This document shows, piece after piece, positions 1-15,052 of a DNA stretch of 64,000 bases. The stretch is from Cycas panzhihuaensis. Its lineage: Eukaryota; Cycadophyta. The stretch covers positions 108,073,741-108,137,740 of the forward strand of contig CM041465.1 in NCBI GenBank assembly GCA_023213395.1, written 5' to 3'. Below the pieces are notes generated by a model. That model did not search any database and was not told the origin of the DNA. It saw only the letters and a list, made by a program, of their open reading frames with translations. Within the stretch, counting starts at the first letter, position 1; each line of letters starts with the position of its first letter. The translations under genes and the position numbers were made by a program.

Positions 1-1866
1 ACCTCCTAGGCTCCTATGATGTCATTGTAAGATCCCTGCCTCACTCTCCTTGTCTTGAGGCCTCCTCTGGGTTGCTACTATCGTATGGATATGAGATCTA
101 CTCTACAATGACCTGGTGGCAATCTACTCCACTAGTTGATCGTATCTCACCTAGATACTATCTCTCTCCCCTTCCACTCCTTAGAGCCTCTCCTCTAGCA
201 TGATGATCTTAATTTGACTCCCTATGTCTCTGCTTACTATTCCTCCTCCCTAAGCCTTTAGTTCCTAGACCTGGCCTTGTAGGGTATCCCTCTATGCAGC
301 TATCTAGTATCTCTCTGTGTGAAGTCCATTTAGCATGCCCTGCAATTATCCCATCCTCGCCTGGTATCTCTGGGACTCCACTTCCAACATGTCCCTAGCT
401 CTGATTAGTGGGGTGAATGCTATTGTATGTGTCCCTATAGATCAAGGCTCCTCGTTAGCTAAGATGGGAGGTTGTCCCTCCGCGTAGACATGAGGAGATA
501 ACTCCTAGACTACCGCCTCTAGTAGCCTCGTCATCTCTACTACGCCTACCAAACCATGTATACCATGTGTTAGTCTAACAAATATATATGTGAAAGCATC
601 CAAATCAAATCAAAATAAACTATCTAAGTAGCTAGTGATCGAAAAGGCATCGAGTTAGGGTAGTGTCTCACCTCCTAGGATGGTTGGATCCTTAACTTTA
701 ATGATCACCTCCTTCGTAGGAGCTCCTTCAACTACTGCCACTGACTACTTTTCCTTAAGCACTATCTCCCATACCTCTTGAGCTATCAGAGTGCCTCCTA
801 TCTCTACTCCTCCCTCTACCATAACTATTGCCACCTCTGCCACTACCACCATAGCCACAACAACTGTTGGAGCTCTACCCGTAGCTCTCCCTCTGCCTGC
901 TGGCGCATTTGATGGTTTACCTCTCCTCACAAGCGTTGATGGGCCTACCTCACCTCCTGTAGCTCCTAATGGGCCTGTCCCATTACCTCCATCATTTCCT
1001 ATGCCCTCAACAGGCTCATCTCCCAACTCCCATACCATGTCATCACTCTCCCAGTGTACCCATCTATATGGGTCCACTGTGTAGTCTACTAGAGCGAGTA
1101 GATCAAGTGACATAGCCTCCACTAACCTCTGTACGTAAGCCTAGTCCTCTGTCCCTCTAAATTGAGTATTCCATCTATGGACCATATGTTCCCATTCCAA
1201 GATGAGATGTGGTCCTCTCGATGGTACCACTGCTCTGAAGTGGTTAAAGAACCAACATTGTAATAGTGTGCAGTAAGAGAATCCTCCTCTCCTTGCTTCC
1301 CAGATCTAATCTAGCTATGCCACAAGATTAGTTTCTATTAGGGTAGCCTAATATAGCCTCTCTTTGGCCTCACATCTCTTAATTGTAGCCATCCATCCAT
1401 CCTATATATCTTTATAATTCTATTTCTAAGAAATCCGAAAAAGAATAGCCAAAGTGATAAGTTTTCTCACCTGAGGAACTCTGGGCATCACCATCGCTTG
1501 AACTGACATACCTTGTGGATCCTACCTATCCTATCCCATGAAATATATGGCTACCTCCATGTGAGCAGTATTTGTGCTGGGAAAAGTACCCAGTGATGCT
1601 AGTGTTCCTCCTGTTGGTACATCCAGAATCCTCCTGATGTCTCCTAGTATGATGGTAATATCCCCCACTTGGGGAAGATGGAAAACATGCCTTTGTCAAT
1701 CCTAATGGGAGACTATATCTACTAGGAGGTGCTGATCTGATGTATATTAGGGCATCTTGATGATCTTTAAAAGCCTGTAGTGCCTTAGAGTCACCCTGTC
1801 ATGTCTTTCAATCATCTCAATGAAGCTGAGCATAGCCATCCTAAAATTCTCGTAGTTGTCCACCAT
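1..1866 (-). pseudogene. PMD-like gene of element F (antisense to the element; nearly full length)
   Basis: The gene resembles plant mobile domain (PMD, aminotransferase-like) proteins, whose function in transposons is unknown. Exon 1 runs from the ATG at 1866 to 672, a GT-AG intron occupies 671-546, and exon 2 runs from 545 off the left edge. The N-terminus reads MVDNYENFRMAMLSFIEM, and the core LLVDIVSHWD followed by VFHLPQVGD (about codons 50-75) matches the B copy. Later come SLDLLALVDYTVDPYRWVHW and a Gly/Ala/Pro-rich linker. The intron has a GTGAGA donor, a CTAAC branch-like site and a GGTAG acceptor. A second acceptor-like TTTGTAG with a CTAAC upstream ends at 1876, just before the ATG, and suggests a leader intron. 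In-frame stops at former Gln codons make it a pseudogene. The PMD assignment rests on motif recall, not on a search. Confidence 0.7.
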
Positions 1867-2156
1867 GATAATTGCCTACAAACAATCCAAATGTTAGTCT
1901 ATAACACCCTCCACAACATGTCCTTCTGTGCCTCAGATGCCTTGTGCTCCATCAAAGTGAGCTGTCATCCATCAAACCTCATTTTTTCTTTCTCCACTAT
2001 CCATTCTCCATCCTACATCAAACTCTACACTATCATGGACTTTGACATGGGCCCTGGTGAGAATTTCTTATTTTCTCAGTGGCCCCACCATATATTTCAT
2101 GGCACCGTGATCAATCATGGGGCCTATGAAAATGAATTCCATTTTCACCCCTCTCC

Positions 2157-2166
2157 TTTATATATA
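2157..2166. promoter_or_regulatory. TATA-like element in the PMD/aRNH divergent spacer of F
   Basis: A TTTATATATA stretch lies about 290 bp from the PMD start, in the spacer between the two divergently arranged accessory genes. It could serve either strand. The aligned position in B (about 49151-49160) reads only TGTATAAGGA, so conservation is partial and the call is weak. Confidence 0.25.
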
Positions 2167-2425
2167 CAGGGGTCCTGGGGGGCACTTCCTCCTTTCCCTT
2201 TGCTGTGACAGCCTTTGAGACCATCTCCTTGGTCTCATCACCTTTGCCTTCAGGGTCCATCCCCTTTTTTGCTTGTAGCCTCCGTTTTGAGCCCTTTTGG
2301 TGTATTTTTTCATTTCTCTTCTCTTTCCCATATATTAGTAGGATAGTTTACATTAGTTACTACACTCTTTCATATGATTTCTTGTCCTCTTGGTCCCCTT
2401 TACTTTTATTATCATTCGCAAAAGA

Positions 2426-2448
2426 AGAGAGAGAGAGAGAGAGAGAGA
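2426..2448. repeat. (GA)n microsatellite
   Basis: About eleven uninterrupted GA units are visible directly. Confidence 0.9.
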
Positions 2449-2618
2449 TGCGAGAATCAAAAGAGGGTGTTGCTATTATTCTTTTCTTTCTTCTTTTAAT
2501 TTGTAATAAATTAGCAATAACAACACTTCATATCATTACACTACTCATTTAAAACTAAAACCAAAATATACTACATAGCATCTTACACACCTAGCTACCC
2601 ATCTAGTGTGGTAAACTT

Positions 2619-2644
2619 AGGAGCACCTTCCTTTAGGTGCTCCT
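2619..2644. repeat. Perfect 10-bp hairpin
   Basis: AGGAGCACCT and its exact inverse AGGTGCTCCT are separated by a 6-base loop. No T-run follows and no adjacent gene is known, so no terminator or RNA role is claimed. Confidence 0.6.
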
Positions 2645-3169
2645 TTGGTAAGGCATCATCTTGTCTTATCCATTGGTCCTTCTACCCAACCTCCTCTTTA
2701 CATCTTTGCCATTCACTACTCCTTTCTTATCCATAAGCACCCCCCTTTTCCATTAGGATTTACCTCCTTCTTTTCCCTCCTTCTTGGGAAAAGCATTTTT
2801 TCATCTTATCTCTCCTTTCTCAACCAATCATAATAGGAGAGTCCCTTTGAGGCTACTCAGTAAATCAAGGGAGCTCCTTGCCCATCTCAAATCTAAGAAG
2901 GTGCTCATCATAAGGGAAGGTTTATGTGCCATTTATGGGTCCTTGAACCTACGTTCTGACACACAGATGCCCTTTGTGGGTGATTTTTCTCCTCCTCTAG
3001 GGATCCTTTATCAACTTGAATATTGATTATATAGGCTTGATCCTCTTGTGTCTCATGACCCCCCAGAGGTGCACTTCCATACACCTAAGCTAAAACCTAA
3101 GGCATCATATTCTAGTTAGAATAGTTAGGAGAATTTTAGTGTGGCCAAGATTGGAGTAGAGGAAATGAC

Positions 3170-3960
3170 TTATTTAAAATAAATAAAGACATCATAAGCA
3201 TTGGGTGACCACTAGAAATAATCTTTCTATAATAAATCGGTTAGTAATACTATTAAGGATGGATAATTTTGAATGAACGTCCTATAGAATCCTACAATTC
3301 CTAAAAAAACACATAGCTAGATAAAGTTTTTTAGGGTTGACCAATTTGTAATAATTATCATCTTATTAGAGTAAACTTGATCACCTTCTATAGAGATAAT
3401 ATGGCCAAGTTATTATAATCCTAGCTTTCTAAACTCACATTTTGAGAGCTTGGTGTATAATTTATGTTTAGCCAAAATTTTTAAGATTGTCTATAAATGA
3501 TAAGTATGTATGGCCATGCCCATGCTATAGATGGGAATATCATTAAAGAAAATAATAATGAATTTCCTAAGGTATGGGGAAAACACCTTATTCATTAGGA
3601 ATTAAAATATGGCTAGAGCATTGCATAAGCCAAAATGTGTAATATAAAATTTAAAGTAATTGTAGTATGTTTAAAAGGTAGTTTCATCTTCAAGTATAAT
3701 AGGGATTTGATAGTATCTAGATTAGAGATCCAACTTGGTAAAGATTATGGCACCATGTATCTCATCTAATATATCATCATTTCTTGGAGTCGAAAGCTTA
3801 TCTTTTATGGTTATTTATTAAGTTCTCTATAATCAATACACAACCTAAATAAGCAATCCATTTTTTGGACTAATATAATATGGGAAACATATGATCTTTT
3901 GTTAGGTTGAATTACCCCCATTTTAATTAGCTCATTGGTATTTTTCTCAATCTCATTCTT
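3170..3960 (-). pseudogene. Reverse transcriptase remnant of H
   Basis: Read on the minus strand and allowing frameshifts, this stretch shows the RT series of chromovirus-type Ty3/gypsy elements: a DYRELNK-like block near 3840, NDDILDEIHGA near 3770, FTKLDLRSRYYQI near 3720, a YFKFYITHFGLCNA block near 3640, and IIIFFNDIPIYS near 3530, where Asn-Asp replaces the catalytic Asp-Asp. Many frames are broken. RNase H and integrase do not follow below 3170, so the copy ends within or just after RT. Confidence 0.65.
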
Positions 3961-4289
3961 TTTAAAATAAGAATTTCTATAAGGTTAAAGATTGATGGGG
4001 TCATTAGGATATTTTAGCTTAATGGTATAGTAACACCCATGACCTACTAGGGGACCAACTAGTAGGGAAGGAAAAACTACTTAATATTTATTAAGATTGC
4101 ATTAGATATTAGGGTGAATATCTATGTTATCTTAGATGTTAATTATACATTTAATATAACCTACATGGATATTTAGTTATTTCCTTATTTATTCTAGTAA
4201 AATTAGTTTATTAGTGGAGAGTTATATTCTATAGAGTTTATGGGTTTGTCCCATATGGTCCTTAAATAATATGAATGGATTAGTGGGGA

Positions 4290-4512
4290 AGTTACTTATG
4301 CTATATGTACCTAAGGTTTGGAGCTAGTAGACTCTAAAAATAATATATAATCCATTAATAAATAAGGTATAAAAATCAAAGACTAACTTATACATGCTAA
4401 TTTGGACAACAAGGTTCTTAATTATTCCAATATAATGAAGTTTATAATGGTTGGGTAAGAAACGTATGAATCCAATTTTAAGGATAATATAAAGATTTAA
4501 TTGCTTACCCAA
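4290..4512 (-). pseudogene. Protease-region remnant of H
   Basis: A 62-codon open stretch reads through VVQISMYKLVFDFYTLFING and then a diverged ILGVQWLQTLG-like block. This is the segment that ends retropepsin in Reina- or Tekay-type chromoviruses. It lies at the expected distance upstream of the RT remnant on the same strand. The active-site DSG is not visible. Confidence 0.5.
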
Positions 4513-4599
4513 AAGAGATATTAATGAAGTTTAGTGGCATGCCATTATTTATCAAAAGAGTAGTAGGTGTTTTCTTTAGTGTTCCTTTGATGTGTAATG

Positions 4600-5757
4600 A
4601 TTTAGGGCATGAATAGGATGCTATCACAAATAAGGAGACTTCTAGTTCTAAAGTTAAGGGTAGTTCTAAATGAAGTTCTTCATCAAATTCTAGTATAAAA
4701 TTAGAGCCATCTTCTCATAATAGGCTAAGATTAACAATGAAGACCATTTTCTTTGATTTGTAAACTTTACCATATCTAGAGATCCAATTTTTTAGTACTA
4801 GATATAGAGGTTTACTACAATGCATCAGTGTGCCTTTGCTTTTCGGACTTGAATTAGTTTATTTATGGGTTCTTCTGAAGTCCATTCTAGAGTAGGTCCA
4901 TGTGAGTCATTTGCATGTAGTCATTGTCAATGGAATTTAGCCCATCCTAGTCACTAGTGCTATGTAGAATCTTACTAGAGAAAAGATGTTCTTTTCATTA
5001 TGAATTCTACCCCAACTGCTTTGGTCATTCATATTACATTTTTGAGATTTTAGATTTCCACAATTCTTAGGCATGTTTAGATGTGCTCTTTTAAGCTTGT
5101 GATATAAATGTTAACCTAAGTTTACTTGTCCAATCTTTAGGTGATACGATTCTGTAAGTTTTAAAATTCATCTATATAAGCTTTAACTAAGGACACACGT
5201 TTCAATTTGATGAGTTAATTAAAGAAAGATTAATTCCAAGTTTGTTCATAATGATCAAAAAAGTAGGCAAAGAAGAGTGTCCATGTCCTATTTGATGGGT
5301 ATTCCTATTGCCACCAATAGTACCAATGATGTGCTTAATCCTCCATATGAATAAATGCAAATGCCATATATACCTCTTCATTCATTGAGTTAAGAGAGAA
5401 GTAAGATTTGAGTTTACTTATCTATATACAACCAAAATCTCTATTGATATTCAAATCAAAGGTAGGAATATTGATCTTGTAGTGAAATTAATATTGGTAT
5501 GGAGGATGGCTATTGAACTATTATGTTTGAGGCATGTTGCCTATAAATTGGGAGTTCAACTACAATGATTATTACTCTAATGTCTAACTTAGATGCAAGA
5601 AAGGATATGTTAGTCTTGACTTCTTTCTAAAAATCTAGAAACTAAATTTCTAATGTAGAAATGGATTCCACTTAAGACACATGAGACATCATATAGAGAG
5701 AAGGGGATTATAGAAAGTAATACATGAGTAAGAAAAAGATGATATAAAGAAATATGG
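4600..5757 (-). pseudogene. Probable gag region of H
   Basis: This AT-rich stretch lies where gag should be, upstream of the H protease on the minus strand. No continuous frame or zinc knuckle can be read with confidence. The assignment is positional. The segment ends at the left LTR of element G. Confidence 0.25.
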
Positions 5758-6154
5758 TGTTAAGTAACCTCCCAAGATTAGTTGCATATAAGTAATTGAC
5801 TAAATGGTTAAGGTGGAGAAGGTTGAAGTCAATTATTAATTTGTATGTGTGGATTATATATCCCTACCAATGAAATTAAAGGCTATATGGTCCACTAATA
5901 AGATGTTAAAAAAAGTAGCCACTTTTGTTTAGTTAAGGCCAAATATTTGTAAAGAGATCTATCATGTTATAATCTTTTCTTATGATATTATACTTATGTA
6001 CATCTTAACTTTTGGTGTTCTTTAAGCTTCCTAGCACTCATTTCTTATATTTTTGATGTAATCTAAGTTATTCAAGTGATGATAAAGATTTAATATGCTC
6101 TATTCCCCTCATAATCTTATATTGATATGAAAATTATTGGTTGGATTTATATTA
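5758..6154 (+). repeat. 5' LTR of element G (397 bp)
   Basis: It begins TGTTAAGTAACCTC and ends ATATTA, where the 3' copy keeps ATATCA. It aligns with 12180-12464 and then 59589-59745, including the block GGCCAA..TTTATAAAGAGATC near 5940 (12400 in the other copy) and the block GATGTAATCTAAG near 6055 (59645 in the other copy). Confidence 0.8.
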
Positions 6155-6156
6155 AG

Positions 6157-6169
6157 TGGTATCACAGTG
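6157..6169 (+). other. Primer-binding site of G (initiator-Met tRNA type)
   Basis: TGGTATCACAGTG lies two bases after the 5' LTR. It differs by one base from the usual plant TGGTATCAGAG primer site complementary to the 3' end of initiator-Met tRNA. Confidence 0.75.
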
Positions 6170-9100
6170 ATGTATAGAGATCTAATGAGGAGCATTTAGA
6201 AGCTATAGAAAAATATATATATATTTTGTTCCTTGGTGATTTTTTAAATATTTTCTTGTAAGTAATTTTATTTTAAAGTTATATTACTCTATGTTAATCA
6301 GTTACAAGTGAGAAGTATAGTCTAAATCATGATTCCCACCCTCCCTTACCTTAGAATATAGGTAGAGACCCTATGATGAGGGTTTATAAACATCACATGG
6401 ATTTGTTGTTTCTAACTAAGCATAGTTAGGCATACACCACTGTGTGAAGTATGGTATAAATTTCACCAATACCTAGGCCTTAGAAAGTACTCAAATATAA
6501 ATTTGAACCTCTATGTACCTTTTGGTATATAAGAGGGCCCTTATAGGTTTCCTCACTAGCCTAGCATAGGAATACCATCAATCATTTGTCTCTATATAGT
6601 ACATAGGTTAATAGTTGGCAGTTGAATGTTACCTTACTCAAATACCCCTACATGATTGTAGACCTTTTGTGGATGTATATTCTTCCATAGGTAATGCCTT
6701 AAGATATTAAGATGAGCTATAATAATGATAAGAAAGTTTATAATAGAGCCTATAGAGCTAAACACTCATTTATCATAGTTTGGTAAGTTCTCCTATCACC
6801 TATACAACATTCATTATATAAGAATTCCATACAAAAAACCTCGTACTATTGTACTTTTATTAATATTATTAGAGAACGACTATAAATTGCCTACTACAAG
6901 ATTAAAGAAATGATCATGACCTATTACTAAATCTAAATTAGATAACCACACCCTAGTAAGACTATAAAACTAGGGAACTCATTATATTTCTATAAATTTA
7001 TACAATTTAGCTCCAAAGATTTTTTAGTCCAATCAGCATCCAAAAACACAACATTAAGATCCTATCTAAATCTTTACTATCACCTATGTCTTATTCAATT
7101 CATATCATAGTCAATATTTTGTCTAACCAAGTTTAGTTCTTTAGACCCCTTAATTAATTCTCATCAATCATAGAAAAAAAAATATATATATAGGGAAAAA
7201 AGAAAGTTATAACTTTACTAATATTTCTCATATTTAAATAAGGCCTACACTATTAGAATCAATACACACACACACACACATGAAAAAAAATAGAAAAAAA
7301 GAGTCTATGACTCTAAAAGTATCTCTAAAAAGTTACACATCATATTTTAATTAGTGCACCATATTGATCAATCTCTATCAGGTCATTTTTAAAAGTTATT
7401 TTTTGGGAAAACTGACCTACAATCATCCCATGGGACCCACAAATCTTAATTTTCTACATAGCATTTATCTTTATTACCTTGACAAGCTTATCACATTTAT
7501 ACAAGTGCATTAGGTGATTTTCATACTTAAATTTTGGGGTCAATAGCTTATAGACACCCCACATCCTACTGCATTTCCCCTCTTTTTCCCCTTTCATACA
7601 TTCCTACTTATTTAATGGCTATTCTACTTATCTTTCTTATTTGATCAAAATTCATTCTATCTTATCTCTCCCATTTCTTGCACCTCTTTCTTCTTACTAC
7701 ATCCCACTTCATTCAATAACTTTTTATCTTTCATAAATGGTGGCATCACTAAACTAATTTGAGCACCTGTTCTCTTTAGAAACATAGTTCCTTGCGATAC
7801 TGGATATATATAGAGAAGATACCTCTAAAGCTCTCAATGGATGCTGTAAATTTAACTAAAGAGGCTACAACCATGTATGCCAACTCTCCAGTTTCATCTT
7901 AGTGGATATATCTAACTCCAAAAATACCTCATAAGGCAAAACTTTATATGGTGGAACCCCACGTCCTTGGTCACCATGTTAATAAGTATTTAATTATAAA
8001 ATTAATATACCAATCTTTGATCTAGACCTTAATGAGGATGTAACTTATAGTTGAATCAGTAAGCAAGAATCATACTTTGCATTGAATTAGATGTCCCAAG
8101 TTGATTAATTGACATTTACCTCCATTTACTTGGAAGGAAAGGCCTATCAAAGGTATAATCATGGACTTAATAATATAAAACAAATTAAACATAGGACCAA
8201 TTTTATAAATGTTTCTTTGAACAATATGAGGAAATATGAGACTAATTATTTTTAAGCTAACATACTTGGATAAGATAATCAACTTTAGAAGAAGCATATA
8301 TCGATGAGTTCTAAGATATTCATGATAGAGTTATTCAAAATCTAGATAAGCAGATGTTGATTTAAAAATACATAATGAGTCTTAAAGAAAGGATTCAAAT
8401 GAGACTAAAGACTGACTAACCCCTTAGTCTTAGATATGCTATCAATATAAACAATGCAAATGAAGTTGAGTTTATAGTAGAGTGAGCATCCAATTTTAGA
8501 AGAGACTAGTCATGGTCTAGCCACCTAAGGCCAATAGAACCATATAGATCCCCAAGGTTTCAAGTAGAGGAACCCCAAAAATAACTGATATAATGGTCAA
8601 CAACTGAATAGTCATTATCACCAGTATAAATTCTTGCATATGAGGCACATAGGTGTAGGGAAGCTTACATATGCTTGTAGTATGCAAGAAAAATAGTTCC
8701 TTAAGCATGGTAATGTATGTAAAGCTAAAAGAGTAATATTCACCATCATACTTGATTTCGATTTTAAAGATAAAACAAAAGATAAATTTATACATTACCA
8801 TGCCTCCCTATGACTTGAACTTATATCCAAAATGTCCTTATCTACTATTTCCTCTTTTGCTTACCCTGAACTAAGTCTCCTATCATAATTTTCATCAATA
8901 GTAGCCCATCATTAAACTTCATATATATTATAGTAGTTGGATAAATAAACCCCTACATTGAGTTAAAAATAAGTTTTAAGTATTCTATACTAGGCCACTA
9001 CAACCTTCATTATGTGGGAGTTATTTAAAATATCTAAGTCAAAATTGGCACATATCAACTTAGGTTATATTATTATGACTTATCCATTAGAGGATTAAAC

Positions 9101-9250
9101 ATCATCATAGGAGTCTAATAGCTCTAAATATTAGGTAATTACAACACCGATAATTTCTCAAAAAAAATATTTATAATATTTAAAGACTAGTAAAGCCAAA
9201 CTCACAAACTTTATGGTTTTAAGTCACCACCAAACAAACTTATTTCACCC
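6170..9250 (+). pseudogene. gag and protease region of G (unreadable)
   Basis: Position between primer site and RT predicts gag and protease. No motif can be read with confidence. The stretch includes a CA microsatellite (7264-7282). The part at 7100-7760 resembles the reverse complement of 59750-60240, so a leader or a further nested LTR may be present. Short open frames at 8070-8297 and 8517-8801 on the other strand look incidental. Confidence 0.3.
7264..7282. repeat. (CA)n microsatellite
   Basis: About nine CA units, visible directly. Confidence 0.85.
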
Positions 9251-9256
9251 AAGTAG

Positions 9257-10300
9257 ATGAGAAAGAAACTCAATGGTAGCATTGGATATATTATTTATAT
9301 TAATAGCATTCCACCACAGTTAGAAGTCTACCTAAATATTCAAACCATTCTAACTAAATCCCAACCCATCTTTGCCCCTTTATCTAATAGCCTTCCTCTT
9401 AATCATGGGTTTTACCATACCATAGAACTCAAGAATCCCTTATAATCCCATAAATGTACATCCATACCAAAATTATTACTTTTCAAATAATAAAATTGAG
9501 AGCATCATAAATTAACTTGTAGACATAGGAATAATACAAGATAGTTAAAGCCTTTATATAGTACCCATTGTGCTAGTTCACAAAAAAGATGGTTCTTTTC
9601 AGCTTCCTGTTGATAATAGAGAAATCAAAAAATTTACCATTAAGAATAAGTTCCTCACCCTGTTGTATTGTTGATATGTTAGATGATATCCATAAGGCTA
9701 CAATTTGTTTCTAAATTAGACTTATAATCTAGATACTATCAAATACTAACAACATTTGAAGATAAGCACAAAACAACTTTATAAACTTACTATGGCTACT
9801 TCAATTTCCAAGTCATACCATTTAGGCTATATAATGCCCATTCCATCTTTTAAGCCCTCATGAATAAGATTTTTACACCTTACCTTCAAAAATTGATCAT
9901 TGTCTTCTCTAGTGATATTCTTATTTATGGTGTTGACATGTCCTCACACCTTTAACATTTAGAAACCACCTTTTAGATTCTTGAGTAAAACTAGTTATAT
10001 GCTAAGATATCAAAATGCAAATTTAGTAAAAACAAAATATAGTACTTGGGTCACATCATTTTTATAAAAGACATATGAGTTGAACTAAATAAAATATTAG
10101 TCATCACATAATGGCCCAAACTAAAGAATCTGACCTAATTATAAGCCTTCCTTAGACTGGTTGATTTTTATCATCATTTTGTCAAAAATTACCCCTCTAG
10201 AGTAGTGCCATTAATAAATTTACTTTACAAGACCTCTTTCCTATGGTTACCAAGTATTGACGATGCTTTCAACCATTTAAAAATACTCATTTCAACCATA
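9257..10300 (+). pseudogene. Reverse transcriptase remnant of G
   Basis: The stretch begins with the region before RT (PLNHGFYHTIELKNPL, where related elements have a DH.I.L block), then shows a VHKKDGSFQLPVDNREIKKF-like block near 9590, DKHKTT near 9760, FRLYNAHSIF.ALMNKIFTPYL near 9830 and IIVFSSDILIYG near 9910, where FFDDILIY is usual. The connection block near 10150 reads AFLRLVDFYHHFVKNY. Frameshifts and stops interrupt it. It is followed in order by RNase H and integrase of the same element. Confidence 0.7.
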
Positions 10301-10700
10301 CTAGCCCTCACCACTTTAACATTTTTCCTAACCTTTTTAATTAGAATGTTATGATTTAGGTGTTGGATTAGGGGTTATCCTTATGAAAAATTATTATCAT
10401 TTATATTTGAGAGTCATAAACTCAAAGAACATGAGTGTAGGCTACCAACCTATTAAAAAGAAAAGAGGGCCCTTCTACACATAATAGATAAGTGGTGTTA
10501 GTATCTATTTGGATCTAAGTTAACTATTTTAATTGATCACCATAGTCTCTTATGCCTAGTAGACCAACCAATTCTATCTAAAGAACAAGCCAAGTGGGTT
10601 GATATATTATAATTCTTTGACTTCACCATCTCATATAAAAAGAGCAAGGATCATATGGTTGCAAATTCCCTTTCCATTCTTCCATATGAGACCACCATCT
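10301..10700 (+). pseudogene. RNase H remnant of G
   Basis: Read across frames, this segment shows the Ty3/gypsy RNase H end: a TDH.SL-like block near 10540 and a DQPISTKEQAKWVD-like block near 10570, then FFDFTISYKKSKDHMVAN near 10615. The block that should follow as a SLSRLP motif is only partly preserved. Confidence 0.6.
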
Positions 10701-10998
10701 AGGCCATTCCTATACCTCAAACCTCCTAGTTATAAGACTTGGCCAAAGATATTAAAGCTCAACTTGAGTTTTCCATATGGGCTAATAAAATTTAGAGTCA
10801 TAAATGCTAGAATTTATATAATGATTACATTCTCTACTAGAATTACATTTTTTTTCACCCAACATCACTATTTATTTTCCATATCTTATCTGAATATCAT
10901 AAAACTCCCCTTAGTAGACACTCTAAATTTGATAAAAACATATCACTAGAATTAGTTATATTTCTACTTGCCCTATATGAAATCTATCATCCTCTCAT

Positions 10999-11016
10999 AC
11001 ACACACACACACACAT
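10999..11016. repeat. (CA)n microsatellite
   Basis: About nine AC units between the RNase H and integrase remnants of G. Confidence 0.85.
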
Positions 11017-11039
11017 ACATATATCTAAATATGATGCAT

Positions 11040-11950
11040 ACCAATGTAATAAGGTAGATACCAAGGCCTAATTAGGCCTACTTTAACCCCTAAAATATCC
11101 TTAAGGTAAATGGAAAGATATTGCCATGGATTTTATCATGGGACTCCCATTATCAACTGAGTATGATTCTATTTGGGTCATCATATATCTCTTAACCAAG
11201 TATATTTATTTTATACACATCCACACTACTTACAAAGCCCCCTGTTTGGTTGAACTTCATATCTAATTCATATTTTGCCTTTATGATTTTCCATTTGTAA
11301 TTATATTAGACAGAGATCCTAAATTTACAAGCACATTTTTATAAGAACTCTTTTGAGCATCCAAAACTTCCTTCAACATGAGATCATCCTATTACCTAAA
11401 AATAGATGGTCAATTTAAAGTTTTTAATAAAACCTTAGAAACATACCTACATTATTTTACCTTAGAATATTAAAGACATTAGGCTTCTTAGCTATAATTA
11501 ATAGAATATTGGTACAATTTCATATATCAATCTACCATCGAGATGACCCTATTTATGGCCTTTCATGGTTAACACCCACCATCCCATCATACCTTAGCTG
11601 CTAATCTTCACACTATTGGGGTACAAAAAAAACTATAAGATATGAACCAAATCCTTTATAGCCTTAAGCAAAACTTGGCATTTACATAAAATTATTTAAA
11701 GCATTTAGTAGATTGCCACTAGTTTGATTGATTTTTCAAAGTAATTTGGTCTTCCTTTACTTCTAACCTTATAATAGCAATCCATCTATAATAATAAATT
11801 TTATAAGCTCAATCCCTACTACTATAACCCCTATATAGTTATCCAACAGATTGGTGCAGTAGCCTATGCCCTTGACTATCCACCTAATACTAAGATCCAT
11901 AACATTTTTCATTGATCCTGCTTACAAAATTACCTAGAAAAGTAAATCAA
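11040..11950 (+). pseudogene. Integrase remnant of G
   Basis: WKDIAMDFIMGLPLSTEYDS is readable near 11110 and keeps the first catalytic Asp in MDFI. IWVIIYLLTKYIYFI follows. ILDRDPKFTSTF near 11310 keeps the second Asp, and KIDGQFKVFNKTLETYL near 11410 stands where chromovirus integrases have DGQ.E..N. The frames are interrupted by stops. Confidence 0.7.
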
Positions 11951-11959
11951 CCCCCAAAT

Positions 11960-12163
11960 AACCCTCCCTGCCTTATAAGAAGAAGAAATCCTTGTAGTTC
12001 CCTCTATGTATATTTTAAGAACTCATCAATAATGTCTCTAGAATAGAAATATTTTTTACCATCTAGTGTAGTGGGCTAGTTGTAAACTTGATGAAGCAAC
12101 ATGGGAATCCATAGAATTTATCAAGTAACATCTATACCTTAAGTGCTTTGAAAACTCAATGTC
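11960..12163 (+). pseudogene. Chromodomain-like C-terminus of G
   Basis: Near 12070-12115 the translation shows VVNLMK in one frame and KLDEATWES in another, matching the W-x-G-L-x-x-x-E-A-T-W-E end of chromodomains at the C-terminus of chromovirus integrases. The remainder is decayed. Confidence 0.5.
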
Positions 12164-12179
12164 ATTAGGGGGAGAAACC
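12164..12179 (+). other. Polypurine tract of G
   Basis: TTAGGGGGAGAAACC lies immediately before the 3' LTR start at 12180, the expected place for the plus-strand priming site. Confidence 0.7.
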
Positions 12180-12464
12180 TATTAACTAACCTCTTAAGGT
12201 TATTGATATATAGGTATCCAACTACATGGTTAAAGTAATGAAGGTTAATGCCAATTATTTAACCATATAATTAAGGTGGAGGAGGTTAAAGTCAATTCTT
12301 AATTTGTGTGCATGGGCTACATATCTCCACTAATAAGATTAAAAGTCACATGGTCTACTAATAGGATGCTAGGAAAAGTGACCACTTTCGTTCACTTAAG
12401 GCCAAGAATTTATAAAGAGATCTATCATATTATAATCTTTTATTATGAGATTATACTTATATGT
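12180..12464 (+). repeat. 3' LTR of G, first part
   Basis: It starts TATTAACTAACCTC (the 5' copy reads TGTTAAGTAACCTC) and stops at TATGT, where element D begins. The TATGT here and TGTAT at 59589-59593 are the probable decayed 5-bp target duplication of D. Confidence 0.75.

Positions 12465-15052
<2,588 letters not shown>

Larger units (their letters stand above)
1..2340 (+). mobile_element. Element F: 3' internal part of a Tat-like retrotransposon (left-edge fragment)
   Basis: This fragment is assigned because it aligns along its length with the 3' internal region of element B read in reverse (about 51662 down to 49000). It carries an antisense PMD-like gene on the minus strand, followed in plus orientation by the spacer that leads to the aRNH gene in B. 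The shared blocks after the PMD start include the context of GCCTATGAAAAT near 2125 and GGGCACTTCC near 2180. No aRNH gene or 3' LTR follows; similarity fades near 2310-2340, so the element is truncated there. The left end runs off the window about 60 bp short of the PMD stop. Confidence 0.65.
2341..3169. other. Unassigned spacer between F and H
   Basis: No coding region is recognised here. The stretch is pyrimidine-rich and holds a GA run at 2426-2448 and a perfect 10-bp hairpin at 2619-2644. Short open frames across 2645-3026 have no recognisable motif and low-complexity, Ser/Leu/Phe-rich translations. It may be the decayed continuation of F or older host sequence. Confidence 0.4.

Noticed and set aside
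791-1122. Open frames in both directions over the Gly/Ala/Pro-rich region
   Set aside because: The minus frame is part of the PMD gene; the plus frame is its low-complexity shadow.
2619-2644. Intrinsic-terminator-like hairpin
   Set aside because: Such terminators are bacterial; the sequence is clearly nuclear plant DNA and no T-run follows.
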